From Crocinitomicaceae bacterium (GTDB lineage Bacteria; Bacteroidota; Bacteroidia; Flavobacteriales_D; Crocinitomicaceae), in assembly GCA_024643365.1 (NCBI GenBank), contig JAHENC010000002.1, positions 1 through 64,000 of the forward strand: a stretch of 64,000 bases of DNA, written 5' to 3'. Numbering within the stretch: the first letter of the stretch is position 1; the number at the start of each line of letters is the position of its first letter. The position numbers were made by a program, and so were the translations under genes. Shown piece by piece: positions 53,750-62,525 of the stretch. A model generated the notes under the pieces. It saw nothing but the letters and a program-made list of their open reading frames with translations, searched no databases and was not told the origin of the DNA.

Positions 53750-54085
53750 GTGAAAAACATGGTTGCAGAAAAAATTCGCTTAGAGCGATTGAAACAAAAT
53801 CTTAGTCAGCAGAACATGGCTGACGAGTTAGGTATTACGGCCGCGGCCTATTCCAATTTAGAGAGAGGGGTTTCAGATATAACGGTTTCTCGCTTATTCG
53901 AAGTGTCCCGCATTTTGAAAAAAACTCCCCAATGGTTTATTGATGAGATCTCTTCATCCACCGATTTATTTGAATCAAGTTTTGTAGAGTCAGGTATGAA
54001 GCATGACTTGTTGATTCTACAAAACGAAATGGAGTTTATGAAGCATCAACTTGCCCATCTTCAATTTCAACTGACTAAAAAATAA
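53750..54085 (+). CDS. XRE family helix-turn-helix regulator
   Basis: 111 aa starting with GTG (53750); an ATG three codons later is possible. The HTH_3 domain fills about residues 6-62: IRLERLKQNLSQQNMADEL, ITAAAYSNLERGVSDI and VSRLFEVSRILKKTPQWF. The C-terminal half is a helical, probably dimerising region (LLILQNEMEFMKHQLAHLQ). Targets are unknown; the palindrome and TTAACTG repeats upstream are candidates. No operon partner. Confidence 0.88.
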   Translation: MKNMVAEKIRLERLKQNLSQQNMADELGITAAAYSNLERGVSDITVSRLFEVSRILKKTPQWFIDEISSSTDLFESSFVESGMKHDLLILQNEMEFMKHQLAHLQFQLTKK

Positions 54086-54112
54086 AAAAGCCGCCCGAAG
54101 GCAGCTTTCCAA
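54083..54112. terminator. Terminator between the XRE gene and yceI (convergent)
   Basis: Stem AAAGC-C-GCC (54087-54095) with GGC-A-GCTTT (54100-54108), one C-A mismatch and a CGAA loop, with an A-run on one side. Serves one or both convergent genes. Confidence 0.7.
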
Positions 54113-54128
54113 ATGTTGATGAGTAAAC

Positions 54129-54656
54129 CTATTGTTTAATCAATTGAACCTCACAATTTAAGTTGATTTCGTCTCCAAGAACGATATTTCCTGCCTCTGT
54201 TACTGCACTCCAAGTTAAACCAAACTCACTTCTTTTGATTTTTCCAGAGATTGACATTCCTGCTTTAGTTTGTCCGTAAGGATCAACAGCAATTCCAGCG
54301 AAATCTGCCACTAAAGTCACAGGTTTAACAATTCCTTTGATACTCATATCACCAGATATTTCCAATTCACCTTCACTTAATTTCTTTACTGAAGTTGAAT
54401 GAAACGTTAACTCTGGATGAGCTGCAGCATCAAAGAAATCTGCTGATTTCAAGTGTCCGTCTCTATCAGCAACACCTGTATTGATGCTGTCTATTGACGC
54501 ATTAAATGAGAAATTTGCAGTACTGAAGTCATCCCCTGTAGTTGAAGCTTCTGCCGTGAATTGCCCGAAGTTTCCACTTACATTTGAAATCATCATGTGA
54601 CGCACTTTGAAACCTATTTCACTGTGCATTCCGTCAATTGTCCATTTAGTATCCAT
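54129..54656 (-). CDS. YceI family protein, cytosolic form
   Basis: 175 aa from the ATG at 54656. Lipocalin-like YceI fold: WTIDGMHSEIGFKVRHMMISNVSGNF, DRDGHLKSADFFDAAAHPELTF and EISGDMSIKGIVKPVTLVADF. The start is set by the TACCTTTG box at 54674-54681; an upstream Met at 54704 lies above the promoter. No signal peptide, so it stays in the cytoplasm, unlike the periplasmic E. coli YceI. It may bind an isoprenoid or other lipid; the function is unproven. Confidence 0.9.
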   Translation of the reverse strand: MDTKWTIDGMHSEIGFKVRHMMISNVSGNFGQFTAEASTTGDDFSTANFSFNASIDSINTGVADRDGHLKSADFFDAAAHPELTFHSTSVKKLSEGELEISGDMSIKGIVKPVTLVADFAGIAVDPYGQTKAGMSISGKIKRSEFGLTWSAVTEAGNIVLGDEINLNCEVQLIKQ

Positions 54657-54673
54657 ATTTTCTTTTTTTTTTA

Positions 54674-54681
54674 CAAAGGTA
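54674..54681 (-). promoter_or_regulatory. Putative -7 box for yceI
   Basis: TACCTTTG on the minus strand, matching TAnnTTTG, 25 nt before the ATG at 54656. Confidence 0.5.
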
Positions 54682-54722
54682 GAAACGAAGAATGCTTTAC
54701 ACACTTGACCTGTGTTAAGAGA

Positions 54723-54754
54723 TTGAGTCTTTAGCGTTATTTTTTGTATTTTTG
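54723..54754 (+). promoter_or_regulatory. Putative promoter of the outer-membrane/Nif3/zinc-ribbon operon
   Basis: TTG (54723-54725), 21 nt, then TATTTTTG (54747-54754), a full TAnnTTTG match. The box starts 12 nt before the ATG at 54759, so the mRNA would have almost no leader. Confidence 0.52.
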
Positions 54755-54758
54755 ATTT

Positions 54759-55481
54759 ATGAAATCACTGCTTCTTTTAATCGTTCTTGTGTATCATTTG
54801 TCAGCTCATGCTCAAATAATTTCGACAACAACCGAATCAGTTGCAAAGAAAAGCAAGAGTCGAGACAGTTCTTCCATTCTGTATGTTGACTTTCAACGCT
54901 TCCATTCGAATCCGAACTTAGTTCAAAACACCAATTTTCTTTCCATACCACTAGGTGAACGGGCAAATGAAACCTCACTGAAAACATGGTCATATCAGTT
55001 TGGCCTTTGTTCTCCATTAACGAAGCACCTTTCCTTTGATGGTGGTTTAGCATTGGTTCAAACAGGAGAGCAATATTCATGGAATTCAAATTCAACAGAT
55101 TCTAGCTATCGATACACCACAAAATACCGTTATTTCGGAATGCCATTGCAAGTAAAATACCAAACGGGTAAGGATGTCGTCTTTTTCGTTGGAGCAGGAG
55201 TCATTCCTCAACTCTTTCAATCATATGAACAAGGGATTAATTGGACAGATTCATTAGGTAACGCAGGAAAACAAACGATCAACGACGAATCGATGTGTCA
55301 GAGTTTTGTTCTATCGGCATTGGCATCTACTGGAATTCAACTTCATTTTCAAAGCAATTATGGCTTGCGTTTTAGTGTTTACTATCGCTATCAACTGACG
55401 AATTCCTACGGACCGTATCAATATTTCAAGCATTACTCTTCTGGTTTAGGTGGTGGGATTGCTTTAACACGCAAATTATGA
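54759..55481 (+). CDS. Putative outer-membrane beta-barrel protein
   Basis: 240 aa. Signal peptide (KSLLLLIVLVYHLSAHAQ). The rest alternates hydrophobic and polar residues with aromatic girdle-like positions (SYQFGLCSPLTKHLSFDG, KYRYFGMPLQVKYQTG, FFVGAGVIPQLF, YGLRFSVYYRYQLTNS), as in small outer-membrane barrels of the PorT/OmpW-like type. I cannot name the family. Its stop overlaps the Nif3-like gene start by 4 nt, so they share an mRNA. Confidence 0.65.
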   Translation: MKSLLLLIVLVYHLSAHAQIISTTTESVAKKSKSRDSSSILYVDFQRFHSNPNLVQNTNFLSIPLGERANETSLKTWSYQFGLCSPLTKHLSFDGGLALVQTGEQYSWNSNSTDSSYRYTTKYRYFGMPLQVKYQTGKDVVFFVGAGVIPQLFQSYEQGINWTDSLGNAGKQTINDESMCQSFVLSALASTGIQLHFQSNYGLRFSVYYRYQLTNSYGPYQYFKHYSSGLGGGIALTRKL

Positions 55482-56578
55482 GCACATACGTAAAGGAAAT
55501 CATTCAATATTTGGAAAAATCGTTTCCTCTTTCGCTTCAAGAATCTTATGATAACTCTGGACTAATCTGCGGTAGAATGGACCAAGAAGTTCAGGGAGTT
55601 TTGCTCTGTTTAGATAGTTTAGAAGCAACTGTTGATGAAGCTATTGCAAAAAACTGTCAATTGATCATCGCGCATCATCCAATAATTTTTAAGGGATTAA
55701 AGAAAATAACAGGGAATTCTTATGTAGAACGAGTGATTGAGAGATGCATTCGACATGGTATTTCTCTTTATGCCATTCATACGAATTTAGACAATCACAT
55801 CAATGGGGTCAATGGTGAGATTGCCAACCGAATTGGTCTAAAAAACCGTAGAATCTTACGACCCATGACGAATCAACTCTATAAACTAGTTGTTTTCGTC
55901 CCAAAAAATTCATTATCTAAACTTGATTCTGCACTTTTTCAAATTGGTGTTGGTTCGATCGGAAATTATTCTGAATGTCATTTCAGAACGGAAGGTATCG
56001 GGACTTTTATGCCAAATGAGTTGGCAAATCCAAGCATTGGCACAAAAAATATCCGGGAAGAAGTTGCTGAATTTCGCGTAGAATACCTCGTTCCCAAACC
56101 TCTCATTGGGATTGCCTTACGGACCTTATTCGAAGCACATCCATATGAAGAAGTTTCGCATGAAATCTACCCAATTGAAAACCAAGATCAACGTCTAGGC
56201 GCCGGTATGATTGGGGAATTACCTCTTGAGATGGATGCACTTTCTTTTTTGAAATCACTAAAAACGACATTTAACTGTCAAGTGATCCGCCATACCGAAG
56301 TTCTATCCAAACCGATTAAAACGGTGGCACTTTGCGGTGGGTCAGGAAGTTTTTTACTGACTGATGCGATACGTTCAAAGGCAGATATCTTCATCACTGG
56401 AGATTTCAAATATCATGAGTTTTTTGATGCAGAAAGTCACTTAATTATTGCTGATATTGGTCATTTTGAAAGTGAACAATTCACTCCGCAATTATTAGCT
56501 GAAAAACTTAAAGAAAAATTTACTAAATTTGCAGTCCATTTAACTGATTTAAATACGAATCCTATTAACTATCTATAG
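55478..56578 (+). CDS. Nif3-like dinuclear metal centre hexameric protein
   Basis: 366 aa. NIF3 superfamily (GTP cyclohydrolase I type 2 homologue). The metal-binding blocks are LIIAHHPIIFKGLKKITG, LYAIHTNLDNHINGVNG, and near the C-terminus FITGDFKYHEFFDAE and LIIADIGHFESE. The central insert (about residues 130-230) is the CutA1-like domain found in the longer YqfO type. Function is unsettled. The gene is flanked by the barrel protein upstream and a zinc-ribbon gene 3 nt downstream. Confidence 0.92.
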   Translation: MSTYVKEIIQYLEKSFPLSLQESYDNSGLICGRMDQEVQGVLLCLDSLEATVDEAIAKNCQLIIAHHPIIFKGLKKITGNSYVERVIERCIRHGISLYAIHTNLDNHINGVNGEIANRIGLKNRRILRPMTNQLYKLVVFVPKNSLSKLDSALFQIGVGSIGNYSECHFRTEGIGTFMPNELANPSIGTKNIREEVAEFRVEYLVPKPLIGIALRTLFEAHPYEEVSHEIYPIENQDQRLGAGMIGELPLEMDALSFLKSLKTTFNCQVIRHTEVLSKPIKTVALCGGSGSFLLTDAIRSKADIFITGDFKYHEFFDAESHLIIADIGHFESEQFTPQLLAEKLKEKFTKFAVHLTDLNTNPINYL

Positions 56579-56581
56579 AAT

Positions 56582-57334
56582 ATGGCAGCAACGGCAACAA
56601 AAAAAGAGGTGACCATCGCACAAAAATTGGACGCGCTTTTTGAGCTTCAAAAAATTGATTCTGAAATCGACCGCATTCGTACAATTCGTGGTGAGCTTCC
56701 ATTAGAGGTTCAAGATTTGGAAGATGAAATCAGTGGACTTACAACACGTGTTGGAAAAATCAATGACGAGATTCAAGAGTTAGAAACAGAAATTTCTGAC
56801 CGTAAAATCGCTACCAAAGATTCTGAAGCAGCAATTCTGAAGTACAAAGAACAACAGAATAACGTGCGCAACAATCGTGAGTTTGAATCACTTTCTAAAG
56901 AAATTGAATTCCAAGAATTGGAAATTAAATTACACGAGAAAAAAACGAAAGAATCACGTTACAAAATTGATTTGAAAAATGAAACGTTAACAGAAGCAAC
57001 GGATCGTTTAAATTCAAAACAAGGTGACTTAGATTTGAAGCAATCTGAATTAGATGCGATCATCAGTGAAACTCAAAAAGACGAAGATCGTTTAATGAAA
57101 GCTTCAGACGATGCTAAAAAGAAAATCGAAACGCGTTTGGTTTTTGCATATGATCGTCTTCGCGAAAATGCTAAAAACGGATTAGCGGTTGTTCAAGTGA
57201 TGCGTGGATCATGTGGTGGATGTTTTAACAAAATCCCACCTCAACGTCAACTTGACATCGTAACAAAAAAGAAAATCATCGTATGTGAACACTGTGGACG
57301 TATCCTCGTTCCAGTTGAAGGTACAGAAGAATAA
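56582..57334 (+). CDS. C4-type zinc ribbon coiled-coil protein
   Basis: 250 aa. A long coiled coil (about 20-190) ends in a C4 zinc ribbon: CGGCFNKIPPQRQLD and VCEHCGRIL (Cys pairs near residues 211/214 and 235/238). The arrangement fits the zf-RING_7/CdsZ-like family, which often lies beside Nif3 genes. A role in RNA or DNA-linked processes is proposed for relatives but is not shown here. Closed by a strong terminator. Confidence 0.87.
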   Translation: MAATATKKEVTIAQKLDALFELQKIDSEIDRIRTIRGELPLEVQDLEDEISGLTTRVGKINDEIQELETEISDRKIATKDSEAAILKYKEQQNNVRNNREFESLSKEIEFQELEIKLHEKKTKESRYKIDLKNETLTEATDRLNSKQGDLDLKQSELDAIISETQKDEDRLMKASDDAKKKIETRLVFAYDRLRENAKNGLAVVQVMRGSCGGCFNKIPPQRQLDIVTKKKIIVCEHCGRILVPVEGTEE

Positions 57335-57344
57335 TAAGTTAATT

Positions 57345-57378
57345 AAAAAAAAGCTTCCAAATGGAAGCTTTTTTTTTG
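57345..57378. terminator. Bidirectional terminator between the zinc-ribbon gene and dnaE
   Basis: AAGCTTCC (57351-57358) pairs with GGAAGCTT (57363-57370), preceded by an A-run and followed by a T-run. The two genes converge on it. Confidence 0.92.
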
Positions 57379-57382
57379 TTCG

Positions 57383-60300
57383 TTAGTTTAACCTAAACTC
57401 TACATCCAATTTAGCCAATTCCTTGAACAAGTTCGATGAAGGTTGAATTTTCACCGATCGGGATGGAAGATTTACTTCATATCCTTCAATTGGGTCAAAT
57501 ACCGTAAAATGCAATTGGCAATTTCCTTGGTTCTGATTAAATAGTTCATTCAATTTATCAATCATTAAATGATCAACCTCTTTGGATGAAAATTTCAAAT
57601 GAAGACTTTTTGTGCGTTTTTCTCGCAAATCTTGCAATAAATCGATGCTGTGCACGACAAATTCCGCTTGTTGACGGTAGCGTGGAACTTCGATTCTACC
57701 TTTCATGGTAATAAAAGTACCTGGCTCCATGAAATGCTTGAACTTCAAATAATTTTCCTTGAATAAATTTAAACGAAAGGCATCCTGGTAATCTTCAACT
57801 GTTAAGGTACCAAATCCATCTCCATGTTTCGTAAAACGATGTTCGGCATTGGTCACAATTGCAGCAATTAGAATATCTCGTCCCATGTATTGGCTTAAAT
57901 CATTCAACATCGAAATATTACCAGTGCAGAAGGAGTCAATTTCAATTTTAAAATCATCTAGTGGATGTCCAGAAATAAAGATTCCAACCACTTCTTTTTC
58001 ACGATTCAATTTATAAATTGCAGGCCATTCTTCACATCGTGGCACTTGTGGCTCTGGCATGCTTGTTCCTGTTGATTCTCCAAACATAGAAGCTTGTGCA
58101 GAGTTTTCCTGTTCTTGGAAACTAGCCCCGTAACGCACCGCATTTTCTAAAAAGCTTCTACCACTTGGATCAATGGCAAAATACTGAGCTCGGTGTACTC
58201 CTTGGAATGAATCGAATCCACCAGCATATGCTAGGCTTTCAAACGCACGCTTGTTACATACACGCAAACTCACACGTTTCGTCATATCAAAAATGGAGGT
58301 AAATGGTCCATTCTTACGCTCAGCGACAATCGCATCTACCGGCGCAGAACCAAGTCCTTTGACAGCACCTAATCCAAATCGAATGGCACCAGCATTATTC
58401 ACCGCGAAAGTGAAACTCGATTCGTTTACATCTGGACCTAAAACAGGAACACCCATTCGTCGACATTCTTCCATGAAGAAAGAAACCTGTTTAATATCAT
58501 TCATGTTGTTGCTCAAAACAGACGCCATGTATTCTGCTGGATAATTTGCTTTCAAATAAGCAGTTTGATAAGCAACCCATGCATAACACGTGGAGTGAGA
58601 CTTATTGAAGGCATACGATGCAAATGCTTCCCAGTCTTTCCAAATTTTCTCCAATGTATCGGATTTATGTCCTTTGCCACTCGCGCGTTCAATAAAGGTC
58701 GGTTTCATCTTATCAAGTACCTTACGGTCCTTTTTACCCATCGCTTTACGCAATGTATCCGCTTCACCTTTCGTAAAATCCGCTAACTTCTGTGACAGAA
58801 GCATAACTTGCTCTTGATAAACAGTAATTCCGTATGTTTCTTTTAAGTATTCTTCACAATCATCTAAATCATAAATGATTTCTTCCTCACCATGTTTTCG
58901 CTTACAATAGGATGGGATGTACTCCATTGGACCAGGACGGTACAAGGCATTCATCGCAATTAAATCCGCAAAAGCTGTAGGTTTTAATTCCTTTAAATGT
59001 TTTTGCATTCCGGGGGACTCGTATTGGAAAATTCCAACCGTTTCTCCTCGCTGAAATAAGGAATAAGTTAATTCATCATCAATCGGAAATTCATCTGGGT
59101 CTAATTCAATGCCTTTATTTTCTTTGACCAAACGCACAGCATCCTTAATCAAGGTCAAGGTTTTTAAGCCCAAGAAGTCCATTTTCAATAACCCAGCAGA
59201 CTCCGCCACCGAGTTATCGTATTGTGTACAGACCATGTCCGAGTCCTTGGCAGTTGCCACCGGAACGAAGTTCGTTAAATCATCCGGGGTGATAATCACA
59301 CCACAGGCATGAATTCCGGTATTACGAACGGATCCTTCAATCTCCGTTGCTTTCTGCAACACACGTCCTTGTAAATCAGAACCAGCAGCAATTCGCCTCA
59401 ATTCTTTGGCATTCGCAACCGCTTCTTGATTTTTCAGTTTATCGATTAATTCCGTTTCCGAAAAAGAGAACAATTTCTTCAGTGAAATATCCGGAATTAA
59501 TTTCGCTAAACGATCAGCCTCTGGCAGTGGTAAATTCATCACACGAGCAGTATCGCGAATTGCTGATTTTGCTGCCATCGTACCATATGTAATGATTTGC
59601 GCAACTTGATTTGCGCCATATTTGTTGATGACATAATCGATAACACGACCTCGTCCCTCATCATCGAAATCAATATCGATATCGGGCATGGAAACACGGT
59701 CTGGATTCAAGAAACGCTCAAAGAGTAGATCATACTTGATGGGGTCAACATTGGTAATCTGTATGCAATACGCAACCGCTGATCCCGCCGCTGATCCACG
59801 TCCAGGTCCAACAGACACGTTCATTGCTCGTGCGGCATGACAAAAATCCTGAACAATCAAAAAGTAACCTGGATATCCCGTTTTTTCAATGGTAGCCAAT
59901 TCAAAATCGATGCGTTCTTGAATTTCCGGAGTAATTTCTTTGTATCGTTTTTTCGCTCCTTCGTACGTTAAGTGACGTAAAAAAGCATTTTCACCTCGCT
60001 TTCCTCCATCAATGGCATCTTCAGGTGAAATAAACTCTGATGGAATGTCGAACGCCGGAAGTAGTACCTCCCGAGCCAATGGATAAGGTTCACATTTCCC
60101 AATGATTTCTTCGACATTTAAAATCGCTTCAGGAAGATCTGCAAAGAGAGAGACCATTTCTTCAGTGGACTTAAAATAATATTGGTCATTTTCTAATCCA
60201 TATCTGAATCCTCGTCCTTTTCCTTTTGGCGTTTCTACCAATTCATTATCCTTCACACACAACAAGACATCATGTGCCTGTGCATCCGTTTGATTCAGGT

Positions 60301-61738
60301 AATAAGTATTATTTGTCGCAACGATTTTTACTTCATGTTTACGCGCCAATTGAACGAGAATTGGATTTACCCTTTCCTCCGTTTCTAATTGGTGTCGGCT
60401 CAATTCGATGTAGAAATCATCCTTAAATTGTTCTTTCCACCAAAGCAACGCATCTTCGGCTTGATTTTCACCAACATTGAGGATTAAATTTGGAATTTCC
60501 CCATATAAATTTCCAGAAAGAACAATGATGTCCTCTTTGTATTGTTCAATAACTGCTTTATCGATGCGCGGAACATAGTACATTCCTTTCGTGTAGGCAA
60601 TCGATGCAAGTTTGATGATATTTTGATAACCGTTCTTATTTTTTGCCAATAAGACGACTTGGTATCCGTTATCCTTCACACTTTTATCCGCCAAGTTTCG
60701 GCAGACATTGAACTCACATCCAATAATGGGAATAATTTCTTCTTTATCGAATGATTCTCCGTTCTCTTCGGCTAATTTTCGTTCTTCTCTAACTTTCGCG
60801 TTGTAACCGCTTGCCGCTTTTTCAAAGTGAAAAGCAGCCATCATATTTCCAGTGTCGGTTAATGCAACTGCTCGCTGTCCGTACTTTGCGGCCATTTGAA
60901 TCAATTGTCCTACTTCTGCTGTGGACTGTAAAATCGAATATTGTGTATGGTTATGTAAATGAGCGAATTTAACACCCGATAATTTCTCAGTGGAAATAGG
61001 AGAAGTGGGTGCTTGATGTACCTCTTTTTCCTTTTGTGCTTCTCTGAGTTTCGCACTTTCCGCTTTTAAGTTTACGTGTTGTAATCCGATGGTTTGAATC
61101 TCGTCAGGATTCGCCGTTCGGTACGACTCGAAATATCCTGGTTCTTGAAGTAGTTCCTCTAAGGTGTAATGTTCTTTTCGAACCAACTCCAAGAAACAAC
61201 GTGTTGTTGATTCCACATCGGCAGTAGCATTGTGTGCTTCATTAAACCCAACATGGAAAAGAAAGTCGTGTAATTCCGTTAAGGTCGGAAGCTTAAATTT
61301 CCCACCGCGTCCTCCGGGTAATTGACACAGCTCCGCCGTTCGTTCGGTACAGGTATCCAAAATAGGAAGTGTCAGCGGCGTTTCTTCATTGAACCGAACA
61401 TATTCACAGCCCATCACATTGATGTCGAATCGCACGTTGTGTCCAACTACGAAATCAGCTTTTTCCAGTGCTTTCTTGAAAAGAAACAAGACATCACCGA
61501 GGTCTTCCCCTGCTAAACTCGCTAATTCGGTAGAGATACCATGAATTTGCTCCGATTGAAAAGGAATGTTGAATCCATCTGGACGGATTAAAAAGTCCTT
61601 TTGCTCGACCAATGTTCCATCCGCCTCATGTAATTGCCAAGCCAACTGAACGACACGTGGCCAGTTCGACGTATCCGTTATCGGAGCGTTATAATTTCTT
61701 GGTAATCCAGTCGTCTCGGTGTCAAAAATCAGGTACAT
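57383..61738 (-). CDS. dnaE: DNA polymerase III subunit alpha with fused N-terminal DEDDh exonuclease
   Basis: 1451 aa, about 290 longer than E. coli DnaE. Residues 1 to about 205 are a DnaQ-like 3'-5' exonuclease with all DEDDh residues: Asp6 and Glu8 (FDTETTG), Asp in GHNVRFDINVMG, and His/Asp in AHNATADVEST. The PHP domain starts near 258 (HLHNHTQYSILQSTAEV). The polymerase palm has PDIDIDFDDEGRGRVI at about 684-700 and GPGRGSAAGSAVAYC before it, then the thumb, HhH and OB domains. The main replicative polymerase with built-in proofreading. Single gene with a box TAACTTTA upstream. Confidence 0.95.
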   Translation of the reverse strand: MYLIFDTETTGLPRNYNAPITDTSNWPRVVQLAWQLHEADGTLVEQKDFLIRPDGFNIPFQSEQIHGISTELASLAGEDLGDVLFLFKKALEKADFVVGHNVRFDINVMGCEYVRFNEETPLTLPILDTCTERTAELCQLPGGRGGKFKLPTLTELHDFLFHVGFNEAHNATADVESTTRCFLELVRKEHYTLEELLQEPGYFESYRTANPDEIQTIGLQHVNLKAESAKLREAQKEKEVHQAPTSPISTEKLSGVKFAHLHNHTQYSILQSTAEVGQLIQMAAKYGQRAVALTDTGNMMAAFHFEKAASGYNAKVREERKLAEENGESFDKEEIIPIIGCEFNVCRNLADKSVKDNGYQVVLLAKNKNGYQNIIKLASIAYTKGMYYVPRIDKAVIEQYKEDIIVLSGNLYGEIPNLILNVGENQAEDALLWWKEQFKDDFYIELSRHQLETEERVNPILVQLARKHEVKIVATNNTYYLNQTDAQAHDVLLCVKDNELVETPKGKGRGFRYGLENDQYYFKSTEEMVSLFADLPEAILNVEEIIGKCEPYPLAREVLLPAFDIPSEFISPEDAIDGGKRGENAFLRHLTYEGAKKRYKEITPEIQERIDFELATIEKTGYPGYFLIVQDFCHAARAMNVSVGPGRGSAAGSAVAYCIQITNVDPIKYDLLFERFLNPDRVSMPDIDIDFDDEGRGRVIDYVINKYGANQVAQIITYGTMAAKSAIRDTARVMNLPLPEADRLAKLIPDISLKKLFSFSETELIDKLKNQEAVANAKELRRIAAGSDLQGRVLQKATEIEGSVRNTGIHACGVIITPDDLTNFVPVATAKDSDMVCTQYDNSVAESAGLLKMDFLGLKTLTLIKDAVRLVKENKGIELDPDEFPIDDELTYSLFQRGETVGIFQYESPGMQKHLKELKPTAFADLIAMNALYRPGPMEYIPSYCKRKHGEEEIIYDLDDCEEYLKETYGITVYQEQVMLLSQKLADFTKGEADTLRKAMGKKDRKVLDKMKPTFIERASGKGHKSDTLEKIWKDWEAFASYAFNKSHSTCYAWVAYQTAYLKANYPAEYMASVLSNNMNDIKQVSFFMEECRRMGVPVLGPDVNESSFTFAVNNAGAIRFGLGAVKGLGSAPVDAIVAERKNGPFTSIFDMTKRVSLRVCNKRAFESLAYAGGFDSFQGVHRAQYFAIDPSGRSFLENAVRYGASFQEQENSAQASMFGESTGTSMPEPQVPRCEEWPAIYKLNREKEVVGIFISGHPLDDFKIEIDSFCTGNISMLNDLSQYMGRDILIAAIVTNAEHRFTKHGDGFGTLTVEDYQDAFRLNLFKENYLKFKHFMEPGTFITMKGRIEVPRYRQQAEFVVHSIDLLQDLREKRTKSLHLKFSSKEVDHLMIDKLNELFNQNQGNCQLHFTVFDPIEGYEVNLPSRSVKIQPSSNLFKELAKLDVEFRLN

Positions 61739-61760
61739 GTGCTGTGTAAAAAAGGAACTT

Positions 61761-61768
61761 TAAAGTTA
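61761..61768 (-). promoter_or_regulatory. Putative -7 box for dnaE
   Basis: TAACTTTA on the minus strand, one base off TAnnTTTG, 30 nt before the ATG at 61738. Confidence 0.38.
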
Positions 61769-61847
61769 GGGATTTGTCCGTCAATGTTTCGCCATTGTTG
61801 AAAACTATTCTTTCTCGTTTTTTACTACATTTATGTAAAATTCAATC

Positions 61848-62525
61848 ATGCGTATCCTCCTTTCCCTTGCCCTATTATTTTTCCATTTCAAAAGTTTTGG
61901 GCAATTCAAAGAATCCGACTATCATTGCCGTAGAGACTCCGTTATTTCTCAAACTTCTTACGGCAGTGTGTACATCACGCGTGATCACAGTTGTGACCTC
62001 TATGGTTGGCTTTGTCCGGATCCAAAAAGCTGGATGAATTCCTACGAAATCGACGTAAATTTCCCAGAGATCGCTCATTTCTTGAACCCAAAACAGATAA
62101 TTGGTAATTTTCCTCGGTACTGGAATAATTTGCATGAATACCAAGGGAACTTTTATGTGTATGGACCAAGTGATTGGATGGCGAATCGCCCAGACTACAT
62201 TTCAGATTCTTTCTTGGTTGAAATCGCTTCGGACATCACCTATTTTCGCATCAAAAAAACGGAGGTCATTCGTTCATGCGAACTTTTACTGACGGTGGAT
62301 TTATATGGCGAAGAAGCCAAATTGCGCATTCGTTTGCTCGCATTTCCTGAAGGAGCATCGCTTTGGGAATACACGATGAAAAATGGATCCTGGTCCGAAT
62401 TAAAAGTTTCTAGCGACTATGTTCGAACCTACGACATGATCAATAACGATTGTGTCAATCAAAAGTGTTACCAGGAATTTCATTTTGAACAAACCGATTT
62501 GAGTCGCTTGAAGTTTATGGATTAA
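61848..62525 (+). CDS. Secreted protein of unknown function
   Basis: 225 aa. Signal peptide (RILLSLALLFFHFKSFGQ). Six cysteines in the mature part (HCRRDS, SCDLYGWLC, SCELLL, DCVNQKC) hint at disulphides and a periplasmic or extracellular place. Beta-rich by composition; no motif recognised and no T9SS tail. A TACATTTA box lies 22 nt upstream (61826-61833). It converges with the aminotransferase gene, overlapping it by 4 nt. Confidence 0.6.
   Translation: MRILLSLALLFFHFKSFGQFKESDYHCRRDSVISQTSYGSVYITRDHSCDLYGWLCPDPKSWMNSYEIDVNFPEIAHFLNPKQIIGNFPRYWNNLHEYQGNFYVYGPSDWMANRPDYISDSFLVEIASDITYFRIKKTEVIRSCELLLTVDLYGEEAKLRIRLLAFPEGASLWEYTMKNGSWSELKVSSDYVRTYDMINNDCVNQKCYQEFHFEQTDLSRLKFMD

Noticed and set aside
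54657-54704. Upstream start for YceI at 54704
   Set aside because: It lies upstream of the TACCTTTG box, and the YceI domain begins with the Met at 54656.
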